NCBI RefSeq assembly: GCF_002797895.1
Contig: NZ_PGES01000001.1
Span: 5,518,001 to 5,582,000, forward strand
Origin: Janthinobacterium sp. 67
GTDB taxonomy: Bacteria > Pseudomonadota > Gammaproteobacteria > Burkholderiales > Burkholderiaceae_D
Direction: 5' to 3'
Length of the DNA stretch: 64,000 nucleotides
The notes beneath the pieces are model-generated. The model saw nothing but the letters and a program-made list of their open reading frames with translations, was not told the DNA's origin and made no database searches. Position 1 is the first letter of the stretch. The number at the start of each line of letters is the position of its first letter. Below are positions 8,264 to 16,474 of this stretch, one piece after another. The position numbers and the translations under genes were made by a program.

Positions 8264-9496
8264 ATGCATGCGCCGCGCAGTCAACCTTCCCGCAAACAAC
8301 TTCCAGCGTCGCGCTGGCGCCAGCGCCGCCTGGCGCAAGCCGCATCGGGCCTGAGCGCCGCGCAGGAACGCCAGCTGGCCACCCTGCACGAGATTTCCAC
8401 CTTGCTGGCGGGACAGCACGCCATCGATGCATTGTGCCGCGGCTTCCTGCGCCACGTGATGGAGTTCGCGCAGGCCGAGGGCGGCACCGTGCGCATCCTC
8501 GATCCGCAGCAGGACACCGTGCACATCATCGTGCACGAGGGTATTTCCGACGCCATGGTGGAAGAGGAGCACTGCATCCGCAACAACGATTGCCTGTGCG
8601 GCGCGGCCGTCGCGCAAGGCGTGATCCAGATCCGCGATTTCCGCCAGGTCGATGCGCTGCAGCGTTATCGTTGCCAGGAAGAAGGGTTCATCGCCATCGC
8701 CGTCTTTCCCATCCTCGCGCGCGAGCAGGTGGTCGGCAGTTTTTCGCTGCACTTTGCGCGTCCGCAAGCCGCCCATGCGCAGCAGCAGGGCTGGCTGGAA
8801 ACCCTGGGCCAGAGCCTGGGCATCGCCATTGAAAACCAGCGCCTGATCGCGCGCGAAAAGGAATTCGCCGTCGCGCGCGAACGCAGCCTGCTGGCCGAAG
8901 GCTTGCATGACAGCATCGCGCAAAGCCTGAACTTCATCAGCCTGCAAGTGCAGATGCTCGACGACTCCGTGCGCCGTGGCCAGCTCGACGAAGCGGCCGA
9001 AGTGCTGCCGCTGATGCGCATGGGCGTCGAGCAAAGCTACCAGGACGTGCGCGAACTGCTCGTCAATTTCCGTACGCGCTGGCATGGCAGCGACCTGGAA
9101 AGCAAGCTGTCGGAAGTGCTGGCCAAGTTCGAGCTGCAGACGGGCGTCGTCGGCTCGCTGGAAATGAGCGGCAACGGCGCGCCACTGGCGCCCGAGCAGC
9201 AGCTGCAGATCCTGTTCATCGTGCAGGAAGCGCTGTCGAATATCCGCAAGCACGCGCAGGCGAGCAACGTGGCGCTGCGCGTGGACAACGGGCGCGACTT
9301 TGCGCTGCAGGTGCGCGACGATGGCGAAGGCTTCGCCGCCAACCTGCGCGACAAGAAAACGGAATTGCAGATCGGCTTGCGTATCATGCAGGAAAGAGCC
9401 GAGCGGCTCGGTGCGCAATTTGCCATCGACAGCACGCCCGGCGGCGGCACGACGATCTCGCTGGCCTTGCCGGCGGCCCGGCGCCAGGCCGCGTAA
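8264..9496 (+). CDS. GAF-domain sensor histidine kinase (NarX-like, HisKA_3)
   Basis: A 410-residue cytoplasmic kinase with no membrane segment. Residues about 40-200 form a GAF domain with a Cys-rich loop (HCIRNNDCLCGAAV) that could carry a cofactor or respond to redox. The dimerisation and phosphoacceptor helix has His215 in AEGLHDSIAQSLNF, the HisKA_3 signature, and the HATPase domain ends with the glycine loop DDGEGFAANL. I chose the ATG at 8264; longer extension overlaps the previous gene. It pairs with the NarL-type regulator at 9529 and a Crp/Fnr gene follows. Confidence 0.9.
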   Translation: MHAPRSQPSRKQLPASRWRQRRLAQAASGLSAAQERQLATLHEISTLLAGQHAIDALCRGFLRHVMEFAQAEGGTVRILDPQQDTVHIIVHEGISDAMVEEEHCIRNNDCLCGAAVAQGVIQIRDFRQVDALQRYRCQEEGFIAIAVFPILAREQVVGSFSLHFARPQAAHAQQQGWLETLGQSLGIAIENQRLIAREKEFAVARERSLLAEGLHDSIAQSLNFISLQVQMLDDSVRRGQLDEAAEVLPLMRMGVEQSYQDVRELLVNFRTRWHGSDLESKLSEVLAKFELQTGVVGSLEMSGNGAPLAPEQQLQILFIVQEALSNIRKHAQASNVALRVDNGRDFALQVRDDGEGFAANLRDKKTELQIGLRIMQERAERLGAQFAIDSTPGGGTTISLALPAARRQAA

Positions 9497-9528
9497 CAAA
9501 TGAATCATCTTTATCAGGCAACAAACAC

Positions 9529-10176
9529 GTGAACGTACCAATCAAAATCCTGCTGGTCGACGACCACACCTTGCTGCGCAGCGGCGTCAAGCTGCTGTTG
9601 CAGCGCAATCCTCAATTCCAGGTGGTGGGCGAGGCATCGAACGGGCTGGACGGCGTGCGCCTGGCGGCCGAGCTGCAGCCCGACGTGGTGCTGATGGACT
9701 TGAACATGCCCGGCGTGTCCGGCGTCGAGGCGCTGCAGCTGATCTTGCAGGACCTGCCGCAGATGGTGGTGCTGATGCTGACCGTGTCGGAAAACGCGGC
9801 CGACCTCGGTGCCGCCCTGCGCGCGGGCGCGCGCGGCTATTTGCTGAAAAATATCGAGGCCGAACAGCTGGGTCAGGCCATTTGCCGCGCGGCCGCCGGC
9901 GAATCCGTGATCGCCGACGCCATGACGGCCAAGCTCGTGTCGCAGTTCCGCGCGGGGCAGAACGCGCCCCAGGAAGACTACGACAAACTGACGCCGCGCG
10001 AACGCGAAGCGATGGCCTGCCTGGCGCAAGGACTGAGCAACAAGGAAATCGCGCGCCAGCTGGACGTGGCCGAAAGCACGGTGAAAATCCACGTGCAAAA
10101 CATCCTGAAAAAGCTTAAGCTCAGCAGCCGCGTGCAGATCGCCGTCTACGCGGTCGAGCGCGAGTTGAGCAAATAA
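9529..10176 (+). CDS. NarL/FixJ-family response regulator, GTG start
   Basis: A 215-residue two-domain regulator. The receiver domain has acidic Asp11 and Asp12, phosphorylation site Asp57 in VVLMDLNMPG and the conserved Lys in GARGYLLKN. The C-terminal LuxR-type helix-turn-helix shows LTPREREAMACLAQGLSNKEIARQL and VKIHVQNILKKL. The start is GTG at 9529, 32 bases after the kinase stop, so both are expressed together. Target genes are not visible. Confidence 0.93.
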   Translation: MNVPIKILLVDDHTLLRSGVKLLLQRNPQFQVVGEASNGLDGVRLAAELQPDVVLMDLNMPGVSGVEALQLILQDLPQMVVLMLTVSENAADLGAALRAGARGYLLKNIEAEQLGQAICRAAAGESVIADAMTAKLVSQFRAGQNAPQEDYDKLTPREREAMACLAQGLSNKEIARQLDVAESTVKIHVQNILKKLKLSSRVQIAVYAVERELSK

Positions 10177-10331
10177 AGATCAAGCAAAGCGCAAATACAC
10201 AACAAGGAATCCGCGATTGTTTGACCTGCATGGCGTTCCGGCCTAGACAACCCTAGTTCCTTTGACGTATGGCCTTGACCGTGCCGGCCCATTACACTCT
10301 TAGTCATTCGCTAATCTAATAAGAGAGTGTC

Positions 10332-11030
10332 ATGCATAAGGTCAACGTCGATGGCTTGCTGTCGAGCCAGGCTCTGTTCCGCCATATTTCCCCTTCGCAA
10401 TTAGAGCAATTGCGCCAGGATGTCGTGCGCGTCGAAGTGGAAAAAGGCAAAGTGCTGTTCCGCAAGGGCGAAGTGGCGGAAGGCGCCTACGTGGTGGTTT
10501 TCGGCCTCGTCAAGCTCAGCGTGTTTTCCATGGAAGGGACCGACAAGGTTCTGGAACTGATCCGCCCGGGCCAGAGCTTCGGCGAAGCCATGATTTTCCT
10601 CGATGAACCCTATCCATTCTGCGCCGAAGCGCTCGAACACTGTTTGTTGCTGCGCATCCCGCCACACGCGCTGCTGCGCCTGCTTGACCAGTCGCCCCGC
10701 ATCGCGCGCCAGATGATGAACAGCCTGTCGCACCACCTGATGGGTTTCATCCGCAATGTGGAGCGCTGCTCCGTGCAGAACGCCACCCAGCGCGTGGTCG
10801 AGTATTTGCTGCAGGCGTCGGACCAGCAGCGCTCGAACGAAGTCAAGCTGGACCTGAAGAAAAGTTTATTGGCATCGTTCCTGAACCTGGCGCCCGCCAC
10901 CCTGTCGCGCGTGCTGCACCAGCTGACGGACTTGCACCTGATTAAAGTCAGCGGTTCGCTGATCCAGATCCAGCCCGATGCCTTGAAAACGTATCGTCAC
11001 GGTTCCGCCACCGCGGCCATGCTGAATTAA
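10332..11030 (+). CDS. Crp/Fnr-family transcriptional regulator
   Basis: A 232-residue regulator with an N-terminal cyclic-nucleotide-binding fold (residues about 10-130; FRKGEVAEGAYVVVFGLVKLSV) and a C-terminal Crp-type winged helix (LLASFLNLAPATLSRVLHQLTDLHLI). The four-cysteine iron-sulfur ligand set of true Fnr is absent, so it is closer to DNR/NnrR-type NO sensors or other Crp relatives. It lies 155 bp behind the NarXL-like pair in the same direction. The stop codon overlaps the 3' end of the convergent MFS gene by four bases. Confidence 0.88.
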   Translation: MHKVNVDGLLSSQALFRHISPSQLEQLRQDVVRVEVEKGKVLFRKGEVAEGAYVVVFGLVKLSVFSMEGTDKVLELIRPGQSFGEAMIFLDEPYPFCAEALEHCLLLRIPPHALLRLLDQSPRIARQMMNSLSHHLMGFIRNVERCSVQNATQRVVEYLLQASDQQRSNEVKLDLKKSLLASFLNLAPATLSRVLHQLTDLHLIKVSGSLIQIQPDALKTYRHGSATAAMLN

Positions 11031-12217
11031 GCTTTTTCAGCAGGCAAGGTCAGCCGCCAGAACAGCAGGGCGAGCAAGCTGACCGCCGCGCCCAGCGCGC
11101 ACACCCCATGCCAGCCCGCCAGCGCATACACGCTGGTGGCGGCAATCGCTCCGAGTCCGCTTCCCACCGCATAAAACAGCATGTAGCACGCCACCAGGCG
11201 GCTGTGTGCGTCGCTGTCATCCTTGAAGATCAGGCTCTGGTTCGTCACGTGGATGGCCTGGCCCGCCAGGTCCAGCGCGATGATGCCGACGATTAACGGC
11301 CACAGGGCCGCGCCCGCAAAGCCGAGCGGCAGCCACGCGGCCAGCAGCAGCAGCAGGGCCGCGCCCGTCGTCCATTGCGCGCGTCCCTGGTCCGCCATGG
11401 CGCCCGCGCGTGCCGCGCCCAGCGCGCCGATCACGCCCACGAGGCCAAACGCGCCGATGGCCGCATGGCTATAGCCTTGCGCCGTCAGGGGCAGCACGAG
11501 GGCGCTCCAGAAAATATTGAAGACGGCAAACATCAGCAGGGCCAGCATGCCCCGCACGCGCAAGACCTTGTTGTGCAGCAGCATGTCCAGCATCGAGGCG
11601 AGCAGGGCGCCATACGCGAGCTTTTTGCTGGACAGCGCCGGCGGCGGCAGCATGCGCCACAGCAGCAGCAACAGGGCGCCAGCGATGGCCGCCGAAACAA
11701 AATACACGGCGCGCCAGTCGGCCACATCGGCTACCACGCCGGACAGGGTGCGCGCCAGCAGCAAGCCGATCACCACGCCGCCCTGCGCGATGCCGACGAC
11801 TCTTCCCCGCTCATGGCTGGCCGCCGCGCTGGCCGCGTAAGCGATCAAGCCCTGCGTCATGGCCGTGCCCAGCAAGCCGACCATCAGCATGCCGCCCAGC
11901 AAGGCGGCCGTGGAACGGGCGCAGCCCAAGGCCACCAGGGTAATGGCCAGCATGGCCAGCTGGAACAGGGTCAGCCGGCGCCGGTTCAGCATGTCGCCCA
12001 AGGGCACGAGCAGCAGCAGGGCCAGCGCGCAGCCGATCTGCGTGGCCGTGATGACCATGCCGCTGGCGGCCTCCGTCATGCCGAACTCGTGCGCCAGGGT
12101 GGCGAGCAAGGGCTGGGCGTAATACACATTGGCCACGCTGAGGCCGGCCGCCGTGGCAAACAGCCAGACGAGGGTGGCGGGAAGTGCTGTCGTGATGGGA
12201 GTCGTTGTATCGCGCAT
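11027..12217 (-). CDS. Major facilitator superfamily (MFS) transporter
   Basis: A 396-residue inner-membrane protein with about 12 hydrophobic segments. The first (LVWLFATAAGLSVANVYYAQPLLATLA) carries the YYAQPLL motif typical of the drug-efflux-like MFS subgroup; GDMLNRRRLTLFQ after the second helix is the MFS loop motif. Homologues export aromatic or drug-like compounds. It is divergent from the HxlR regulator at 12303, with a palindrome at 12235-12249 in between, so HxlR repression is likely. Confidence 0.9.
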   Translation of the reverse strand: MRDTTTPITTALPATLVWLFATAAGLSVANVYYAQPLLATLAHEFGMTEAASGMVITATQIGCALALLLLVPLGDMLNRRRLTLFQLAMLAITLVALGCARSTAALLGGMLMVGLLGTAMTQGLIAYAASAAASHERGRVVGIAQGGVVIGLLLARTLSGVVADVADWRAVYFVSAAIAGALLLLLWRMLPPPALSSKKLAYGALLASMLDMLLHNKVLRVRGMLALLMFAVFNIFWSALVLPLTAQGYSHAAIGAFGLVGVIGALGAARAGAMADQGRAQWTTGAALLLLLAAWLPLGFAGAALWPLIVGIIALDLAGQAIHVTNQSLIFKDDSDAHSRLVACYMLFYAVGSGLGAIAATSVYALAGWHGVCALGAAVSLLALLFWRLTLPAEKA

Positions 12218-12234
12218 GGGAGGTCAATTAAGTA

Positions 12235-12249
12235 GTTTCAAATTAAAAC
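12235..12249. promoter_or_regulatory. Candidate operator for the HxlR regulator
   Basis: The 15-base sequence GTTTCAAATTAAAAC is a palindrome with one mismatched pair. It sits between the divergent starts of the MFS gene (12217) and the hxlR-type gene (12303). HxlR proteins often bind short AT-rich palindromes in such gaps. Assignment is from position and symmetry only. Confidence 0.45.
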
Positions 12250-12302
12250 CAGTTGGAGTCTACGCCGAGAAGTTTTAAAATGCAACCACTCAATCCTGGA
12301 GA

Positions 12303-12761
12303 ATGCCCGTGGCCAAGCGCAAGAGCCTGAAAACCGACCCCTGTCCCGTGGCGCGCGCGCTCGACGTGATTGGCGAGCGCTGGTCGCTGCTGATCGTGCG
12401 CGACGCCTTCGACGGCATGCGCCGGTTCGGCGAATTCCAGAAAAGCCTGGGCGTGGCGAAGAACATCCTGGCCGACCGCCTGCACACCCTGGTGGAAGAG
12501 GGCATCTTCACGGTTGCGCCCGCCTCGGACGGCACGGCTTACCAGGAATACGTGCTGACGCCCAAGGGGCTGGCGCTGTTTCCCGTCGTCGTCGGCTTGC
12601 GCCAGTGGAGCGAGGCGCAATTGTTCGAAGCGGGCGAGGCGCATTCGACCTTGCTGCAGCGTGGCTCAGGCTTGCCCGTGCGCCGCATGGACGTGCTGGC
12701 GCCCGATGGGCGCGTGTTGCAGGCTGGCGACACGGTCGTGCACAAGGTGTCGGCACAATGA
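12303..12761 (+). CDS. HxlR-family winged-helix regulator
   Basis: A 152-residue MarR/HxlR-type regulator. DPCPVARALDVIGERWSLLIVRDAFDGMRRFGEFQKSL is the HxlR signature, with the conserved Cys-Pro that in some members (YodB, HypR) senses electrophiles or oxidants. The tail of about 45 residues contains GQ-type polar segments. ATGs at 12303 and the divergent MFS gene suggest control of that exporter. The stop codon overlaps the next ATG (ATGA at 12758-12761), so the oxidase is translated with it. Confidence 0.9.
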   Translation: MPVAKRKSLKTDPCPVARALDVIGERWSLLIVRDAFDGMRRFGEFQKSLGVAKNILADRLHTLVEEGIFTVAPASDGTAYQEYVLTPKGLALFPVVVGLRQWSEAQLFEAGEAHSTLLQRGSGLPVRRMDVLAPDGRVLQAGDTVVHKVSAQ

Positions 12762-13960
12762 AGCGCGTGGCCGTGCTGGGCGGTGGCATCACGGGCGTGA
12801 CGACGGCGTATGCGCTGGCCAAGCGGGGCGTAAACGTGACCCTGATCGAGCGCCACCGCTACGCCGCCATGGAAACGTCGTATGCGAATGGCGGACAATT
12901 GTCGGCCTCGCACGCGGAAGTGTGGAATCACAAGGCAACGATTTTGAACGCCCTGAAATGGATGGCGCGGCGCGATGCGCCCTTGCTGCTTCATCCCTGG
13001 CCCAGCTGGCACAAGCTGAGCTGGTTTGCGGAATTCCTCGCCGCCATGCCTGGTTATGAGCGCAACACCATCGCCACGGCGCGCATGGCGATCGCCGCGC
13101 GCGCGCATCTGTTTGCGTGGGCCGAAGCGGAAAACATCGACTTCGATCACCGCCGCGCCGGCATCCTGCACGTCTACCGGGAGCGTGCAGGCTTCGAGCG
13201 GGCGGCCGGCGTGTCGCGTCTGCTGGCGCAGGGCGGCTTGCAGCGGCGCGCCGTCACGCCGCAGGAAATGCGCGCCATCGAACCGGCCCTGGCAGGCGAC
13301 TTTTACGGCGGCTACTACACGGACAGCGATTCCACGGGCGACATCCACAAATTCACGAACGGCCTGGCCGACGCCTGCGCCCGCCTGGGCGTGGCCTGCC
13401 GCTATGGCGAGGAAGTCACGGCGCTGGCGCGCGAACACGGCAAGGTGCGCGTCGCCATGAGGGAGGACAGCAGCCTGTTCGACGCCGTCGTCATCTGCGC
13501 GGGCACGGCCAGCCGCGCCATGGCGGCCAGCCTGGGCGACCATGTGAACGTGTATCCCGTGAAAGGCTATTCGATTACCGTGCAGCTCGATGATGCCGCC
13601 AGCCGCGCGGCCGCGCCACAGGTCAGCCTGCTCGACGACGCGACCAAGCTGGTCAGCAGCCGCCTGGGCGAAGACCGGCTCCGGGTGGCGGGCACGGCGG
13701 AATTCAACGGCGTCAATTACGACATCCGCGCCGACCGCATCCGCCCGCTGTTGCAGTGGGTGCAGCAGTGCTTTCCCGGCGTGAACACGCGCAAGGTGAT
13801 CCCGTGGGCGGGCTTGCGCCCCATGCTGCCCGACATGCTGCCCAAAGTGGGGCCGGGCAAGGCGCCGGGCGTGTACTACAACACGGGCCACGGCCACTTG
13901 GGCTGGACCCTGGCGGCCGCCACGGCGGAGATGGTGGCGACGATGATTGGTGCTGGCTAG
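12758..13960 (+). CDS. D-amino-acid dehydrogenase-like FAD oxidoreductase (DadA family)
   Basis: A 400-residue FAD-dependent oxidoreductase of the DAO/DadA family. The dinucleotide-binding motif is RVAVLGGGITGVTTAYALAKRG at the start, followed by ANGGQLS, a signature of DadA; the C-terminal GHGHLGWTLAAATAEMV closes the FAD site. DadA enzymes oxidise D-amino acids to keto acids at the membrane. The four-base overlap with the HxlR gene suggests shared control, although no alanine racemase gene is nearby. The exact substrate is unknown. Confidence 0.85.
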   Translation: MKRVAVLGGGITGVTTAYALAKRGVNVTLIERHRYAAMETSYANGGQLSASHAEVWNHKATILNALKWMARRDAPLLLHPWPSWHKLSWFAEFLAAMPGYERNTIATARMAIAARAHLFAWAEAENIDFDHRRAGILHVYRERAGFERAAGVSRLLAQGGLQRRAVTPQEMRAIEPALAGDFYGGYYTDSDSTGDIHKFTNGLADACARLGVACRYGEEVTALAREHGKVRVAMREDSSLFDAVVICAGTASRAMAASLGDHVNVYPVKGYSITVQLDDAASRAAAPQVSLLDDATKLVSSRLGEDRLRVAGTAEFNGVNYDIRADRIRPLLQWVQQCFPGVNTRKVIPWAGLRPMLPDMLPKVGPGKAPGVYYNTGHGHLGWTLAAATAEMVATMIGAG

Positions 13961-15036
13961 TTCTTCGGCAGCAAATCGCTGAGCGCGGCACGGCCCTTGA
14001 CGGTGAGGAAGGGGCCGACCTTGTTGTAGGGCAGTAAAAAGTCGTTTTCGCAGCCGCTGCCGTTCGGATCTTCCCAGAACGATACGCCTTCCGGTTTCAA
14101 TGACAGGTGGAAGCGGCCGCGGCCGTCGTAATCCGTGCCCTTGCATTCGGCGTCGATTTTCACGCCCTTGAACAGGGCCTGGCGCAGGCGGTCCGGCAAT
14201 GCGGCCTTGTCGTCGCCATCGCTGGCGCTGGCGCCAAACCAGTTCCATACGTCCGTTTCCTGGCCCGTTTTCACGTCCCAGGTGCGGAACTTGATGGAGA
14301 TGCCGCTGGCGCCATAGCCGGCCGCCCAGCGGTAGAACTTGACCGTCACCCAGCGCGGCGACCAGTAGGTGGGATCCGCATACACTTCGTCTTCCGTCGT
14401 GAAACCGTTGCGGCCCAGGTATTCGCGGCGCGTGGCATAGAAGTCTTCCAGGTCCTTCTTGTTTTTCGCCAGCACGGTGCGTAGCTGCGCATTGATTTTC
14501 GCCACGCCGTCGCCGGGCGCCATCAGTTCCACGGTGATGGTGTCGCCCACTTGCAGATTGCGGTATTGCTTGCCTTCGAAGGTGACGGGTTTGCTTACCT
14601 TGGTGGCGGGAAAATCTTCCAGCGCCAGGTTGTAGGCGTCGCTGGCGCACGATGGATGTTCGCGGTCGCCCGCCGCTTCCAGCAGGGTCAAGGCCAGGGG
14701 CAGGGTCTTGCCGCTTTTCGGGGCCGTCCAGGTGCCGACGAGTTTTCCGCCTTGCTGCGCGTTCAGCGACCACGTCCCCGTCGTATTGCCCTTGGCGTCG
14801 AGTTCCTGCCACAGGGCCTTGCCGTTCGGCTTGGCCAGCATGATCGGCGTCTTGTAGCGCGCGTAGTAATAGCTGCCGCTGCGGTCAGACCCTTGCGTGG
14901 TGCTGGGCTGGTTGAAGCAGGCCACGATATTGGCCTTGCCCACGGTGCCCTGCCACACACCTTGCACGGGCGGCTCGGCGGCCATGGCGGCATTCAGGGC
15001 GGGCAGGGTCAGGCAAGCAAACAGAAAGCGGCGCAT
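13957..15036 (-). CDS. Exported hypothetical protein, 359 residues
   Basis: An N-terminal signal peptide (MRRFLFACLTLPALNAAMA, cleavage after Ala) directs export. The mature part has Trp/Gly-rich beta-type repeats early (GVWQGTVGKANIVACF, GTWTAPKSGKTLPL) and a C-terminal region rich in aromatic residues; two or three Cys (ACF, SCAS, CENDF) may form disulfides. I know no named domain. The gene overlaps the 3' end of the convergent oxidase gene by four bases and is followed on its strand by nothing obvious. Function unknown. Confidence 0.7.
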   Translation of the reverse strand: MRRFLFACLTLPALNAAMAAEPPVQGVWQGTVGKANIVACFNQPSTTQGSDRSGSYYYARYKTPIMLAKPNGKALWQELDAKGNTTGTWSLNAQQGGKLVGTWTAPKSGKTLPLALTLLEAAGDREHPSCASDAYNLALEDFPATKVSKPVTFEGKQYRNLQVGDTITVELMAPGDGVAKINAQLRTVLAKNKKDLEDFYATRREYLGRNGFTTEDEVYADPTYWSPRWVTVKFYRWAAGYGASGISIKFRTWDVKTGQETDVWNWFGASASDGDDKAALPDRLRQALFKGVKIDAECKGTDYDGRGRFHLSLKPEGVSFWEDPNGSGCENDFLLPYNKVGPFLTVKGRAALSDLLPKN

Positions 15037-15103
15037 CGGTTAATCCTCTCGTGGGCGAAGGCCGATTCTACATGGCCGCGCCCACGAGATGCCACACCTG
15101 AAG

Positions 15104-16138
15104 CTATGCGCCGGGACGCTCCTGCGCCACGACAGCCATCGCCGCGCCCAGGTATTGCAGCATGGCCGCGTCGACGAAGCTGCCTTCCATCAGACGCGGT
15201 TCCTGCTGGTGCGCCTGGCGGAATTTCAGCTGCGTGGCCGGGTCCGTGCCCGCGTAGGAGCGGAACAGTTCCAGCCACTGCCGCGCCAGTTGCAGCACGG
15301 CCGGATCGGTGGGCGGCGTGCGCGCATCGATGGCGGCGCGCACGGCGGCGATCAGGGCCGGCCACTCGCCCGAACGCTTGCCGTAGTTGGCCACCAGATG
15401 CGCGTATTCCTGCTCATCGAGGAAAGGTTTGTACAGCGCCATGCGCGAGGCGTTGAAGGCGGCGAGGATGAACTGCATCAGGTCCGCATCGATGCTGGTC
15501 GTCGCCTGCATCGATGGTTCCTGCGCATGCATGTCGTTCAGGCGCGCGAACAGGCCAGGGTGGGCCCCCGTGTCGCGCACCAGCTTGACCATCCATTCCG
15601 TGGCCAGCGCCTGCGCTGGCGCATCGCCGGGGCCCGCGCCCGCGTCCTTGGCGGCGCGCACTCTCATTACCAGCGCTTTCCATTCCTGTTCCACGGCCGC
15701 ATCGGACAGCAGCGGCAGTTGTTGCAGTTCTTCGTGACTAAAGTATTTGTCGTACATGGTCATCAACTCCATAGTGGTGAGCCACTCGGCCAGTTCCGGC
15801 GCCTGCCCCTGCGTCAGCTGCGTTTGCAGGGTGCGCAGGCGTTCGCGCAAGGTGGACGCCTGCGCGATCTGGCGCTCCAGCATGGCGATCTGCCGCGCCA
15901 CGATGGAGGAGAGCGGCAGGTCCGGGCCGGCGAGGGCGTTGGCGATATCGGCCAGCGACAGTCCGAACTTGCGCAGCGCCATGATCCGGTGCAGCCGGTC
16001 CATGTCGCCGTGCTGGTACAGGCGGTAGCCAGCTTGCGTGCGCGCCGAAGGCGAGAGCAGGCCGATGCTGTCGTAGTGGTGCAGGGTGCGGATGGTCAGG
16101 CCCGTAAGCCTGGCCAGTTCCCCGATTTTCAACAGCAT
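15104..16138 (-). CDS. MerR-family regulator with TipAS-like effector domain
   Basis: A 344-residue regulator. The MerR winged helix is at residues 1-70 (LLKIGELARLTGLTIRTLHHYDSIGLL), followed by a coiled helix. The long C-terminus contains repeated TipAS-type segments (MTMYDKYFSHEELQQL; the pattern recurs weakly near residues 170-330). TipA-type regulators bind thiopeptides or other ligands; the ligand here is unknown. I chose the ATG at 16138 because AAGGAGAAGA lies immediately before it. Confidence 0.85.
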   Translation of the reverse strand: MLLKIGELARLTGLTIRTLHHYDSIGLLSPSARTQAGYRLYQHGDMDRLHRIMALRKFGLSLADIANALAGPDLPLSSIVARQIAMLERQIAQASTLRERLRTLQTQLTQGQAPELAEWLTTMELMTMYDKYFSHEELQQLPLLSDAAVEQEWKALVMRVRAAKDAGAGPGDAPAQALATEWMVKLVRDTGAHPGLFARLNDMHAQEPSMQATTSIDADLMQFILAAFNASRMALYKPFLDEQEYAHLVANYGKRSGEWPALIAAVRAAIDARTPPTDPAVLQLARQWLELFRSYAGTDPATQLKFRQAHQQEPRLMEGSFVDAAMLQYLGAAMAVVAQERPGA

Positions 16139-16245
16139 CGTCTTCTCCTTGTCTTCAGTGCGTGTCGCCACGATCGCGCCTGACGTAAGGTCAGGGTCAA
16201 GCAGGAATGTAGCAGAGGAGCCGAAAAAACCGTAAAAAGAATCCG

Positions 16246-16274
16246 TTGACCTTCATTTTTTTGTACGGTATATT
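16246..16274 (+). promoter_or_regulatory. Predicted sigma-70 promoter 1 with overlapping operator
   Basis: TTGACC at 16246-16251 and TATATT at 16269-16274 are 17 bp apart, an almost consensus sigma-70 promoter toward the sugar operon. The -10 region lies inside TTTGTACGGTATATTTATAA (16260-16279), a motif repeated at 16419-16436. Confidence 0.55.
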
Positions 16275-16406
16275 TATAAAACCGAACGACGACTGCAGCA
16301 TGAGCGGCGCGTTCGAGCCACATGGAATAACGAAAAAAACGTTGTGCGGCGCAGCAAGACGCGCCGTAGGCAGGGCTGGAAAGATAATCCGCGCAGACGG
16401 ATTTTT

Positions 16407-16436
16407 TTCACAGTTGGTTTGTACGTTAAATATAAT
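16407..16436 (+). promoter_or_regulatory. Predicted sigma-70 promoter 2 with overlapping operator
   Basis: TTCACA at 16407-16412 and a perfect TATAAT at 16431-16436 are 18 bp apart. The -10 region again overlaps TTTGTACGTTAAATATAAT, close to the motif at promoter 1. The two sites are likely targets of one repressor, the best candidate being the GntR protein at 18741. The 336-bp gap between the MerR gene and the operon otherwise holds no gene. Confidence 0.55.
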
Positions 16437-16474
16437 ATGCCACCGGCAAGACCCGGGCGGCGAGAGAGACGACC

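Noticed and set aside
12539..14812. A 757-codon minus-strand frame
   Set aside because: It runs opposite the DadA-like gene and part of the exported protein in another frame; both real genes are supported by motifs or signal peptide.
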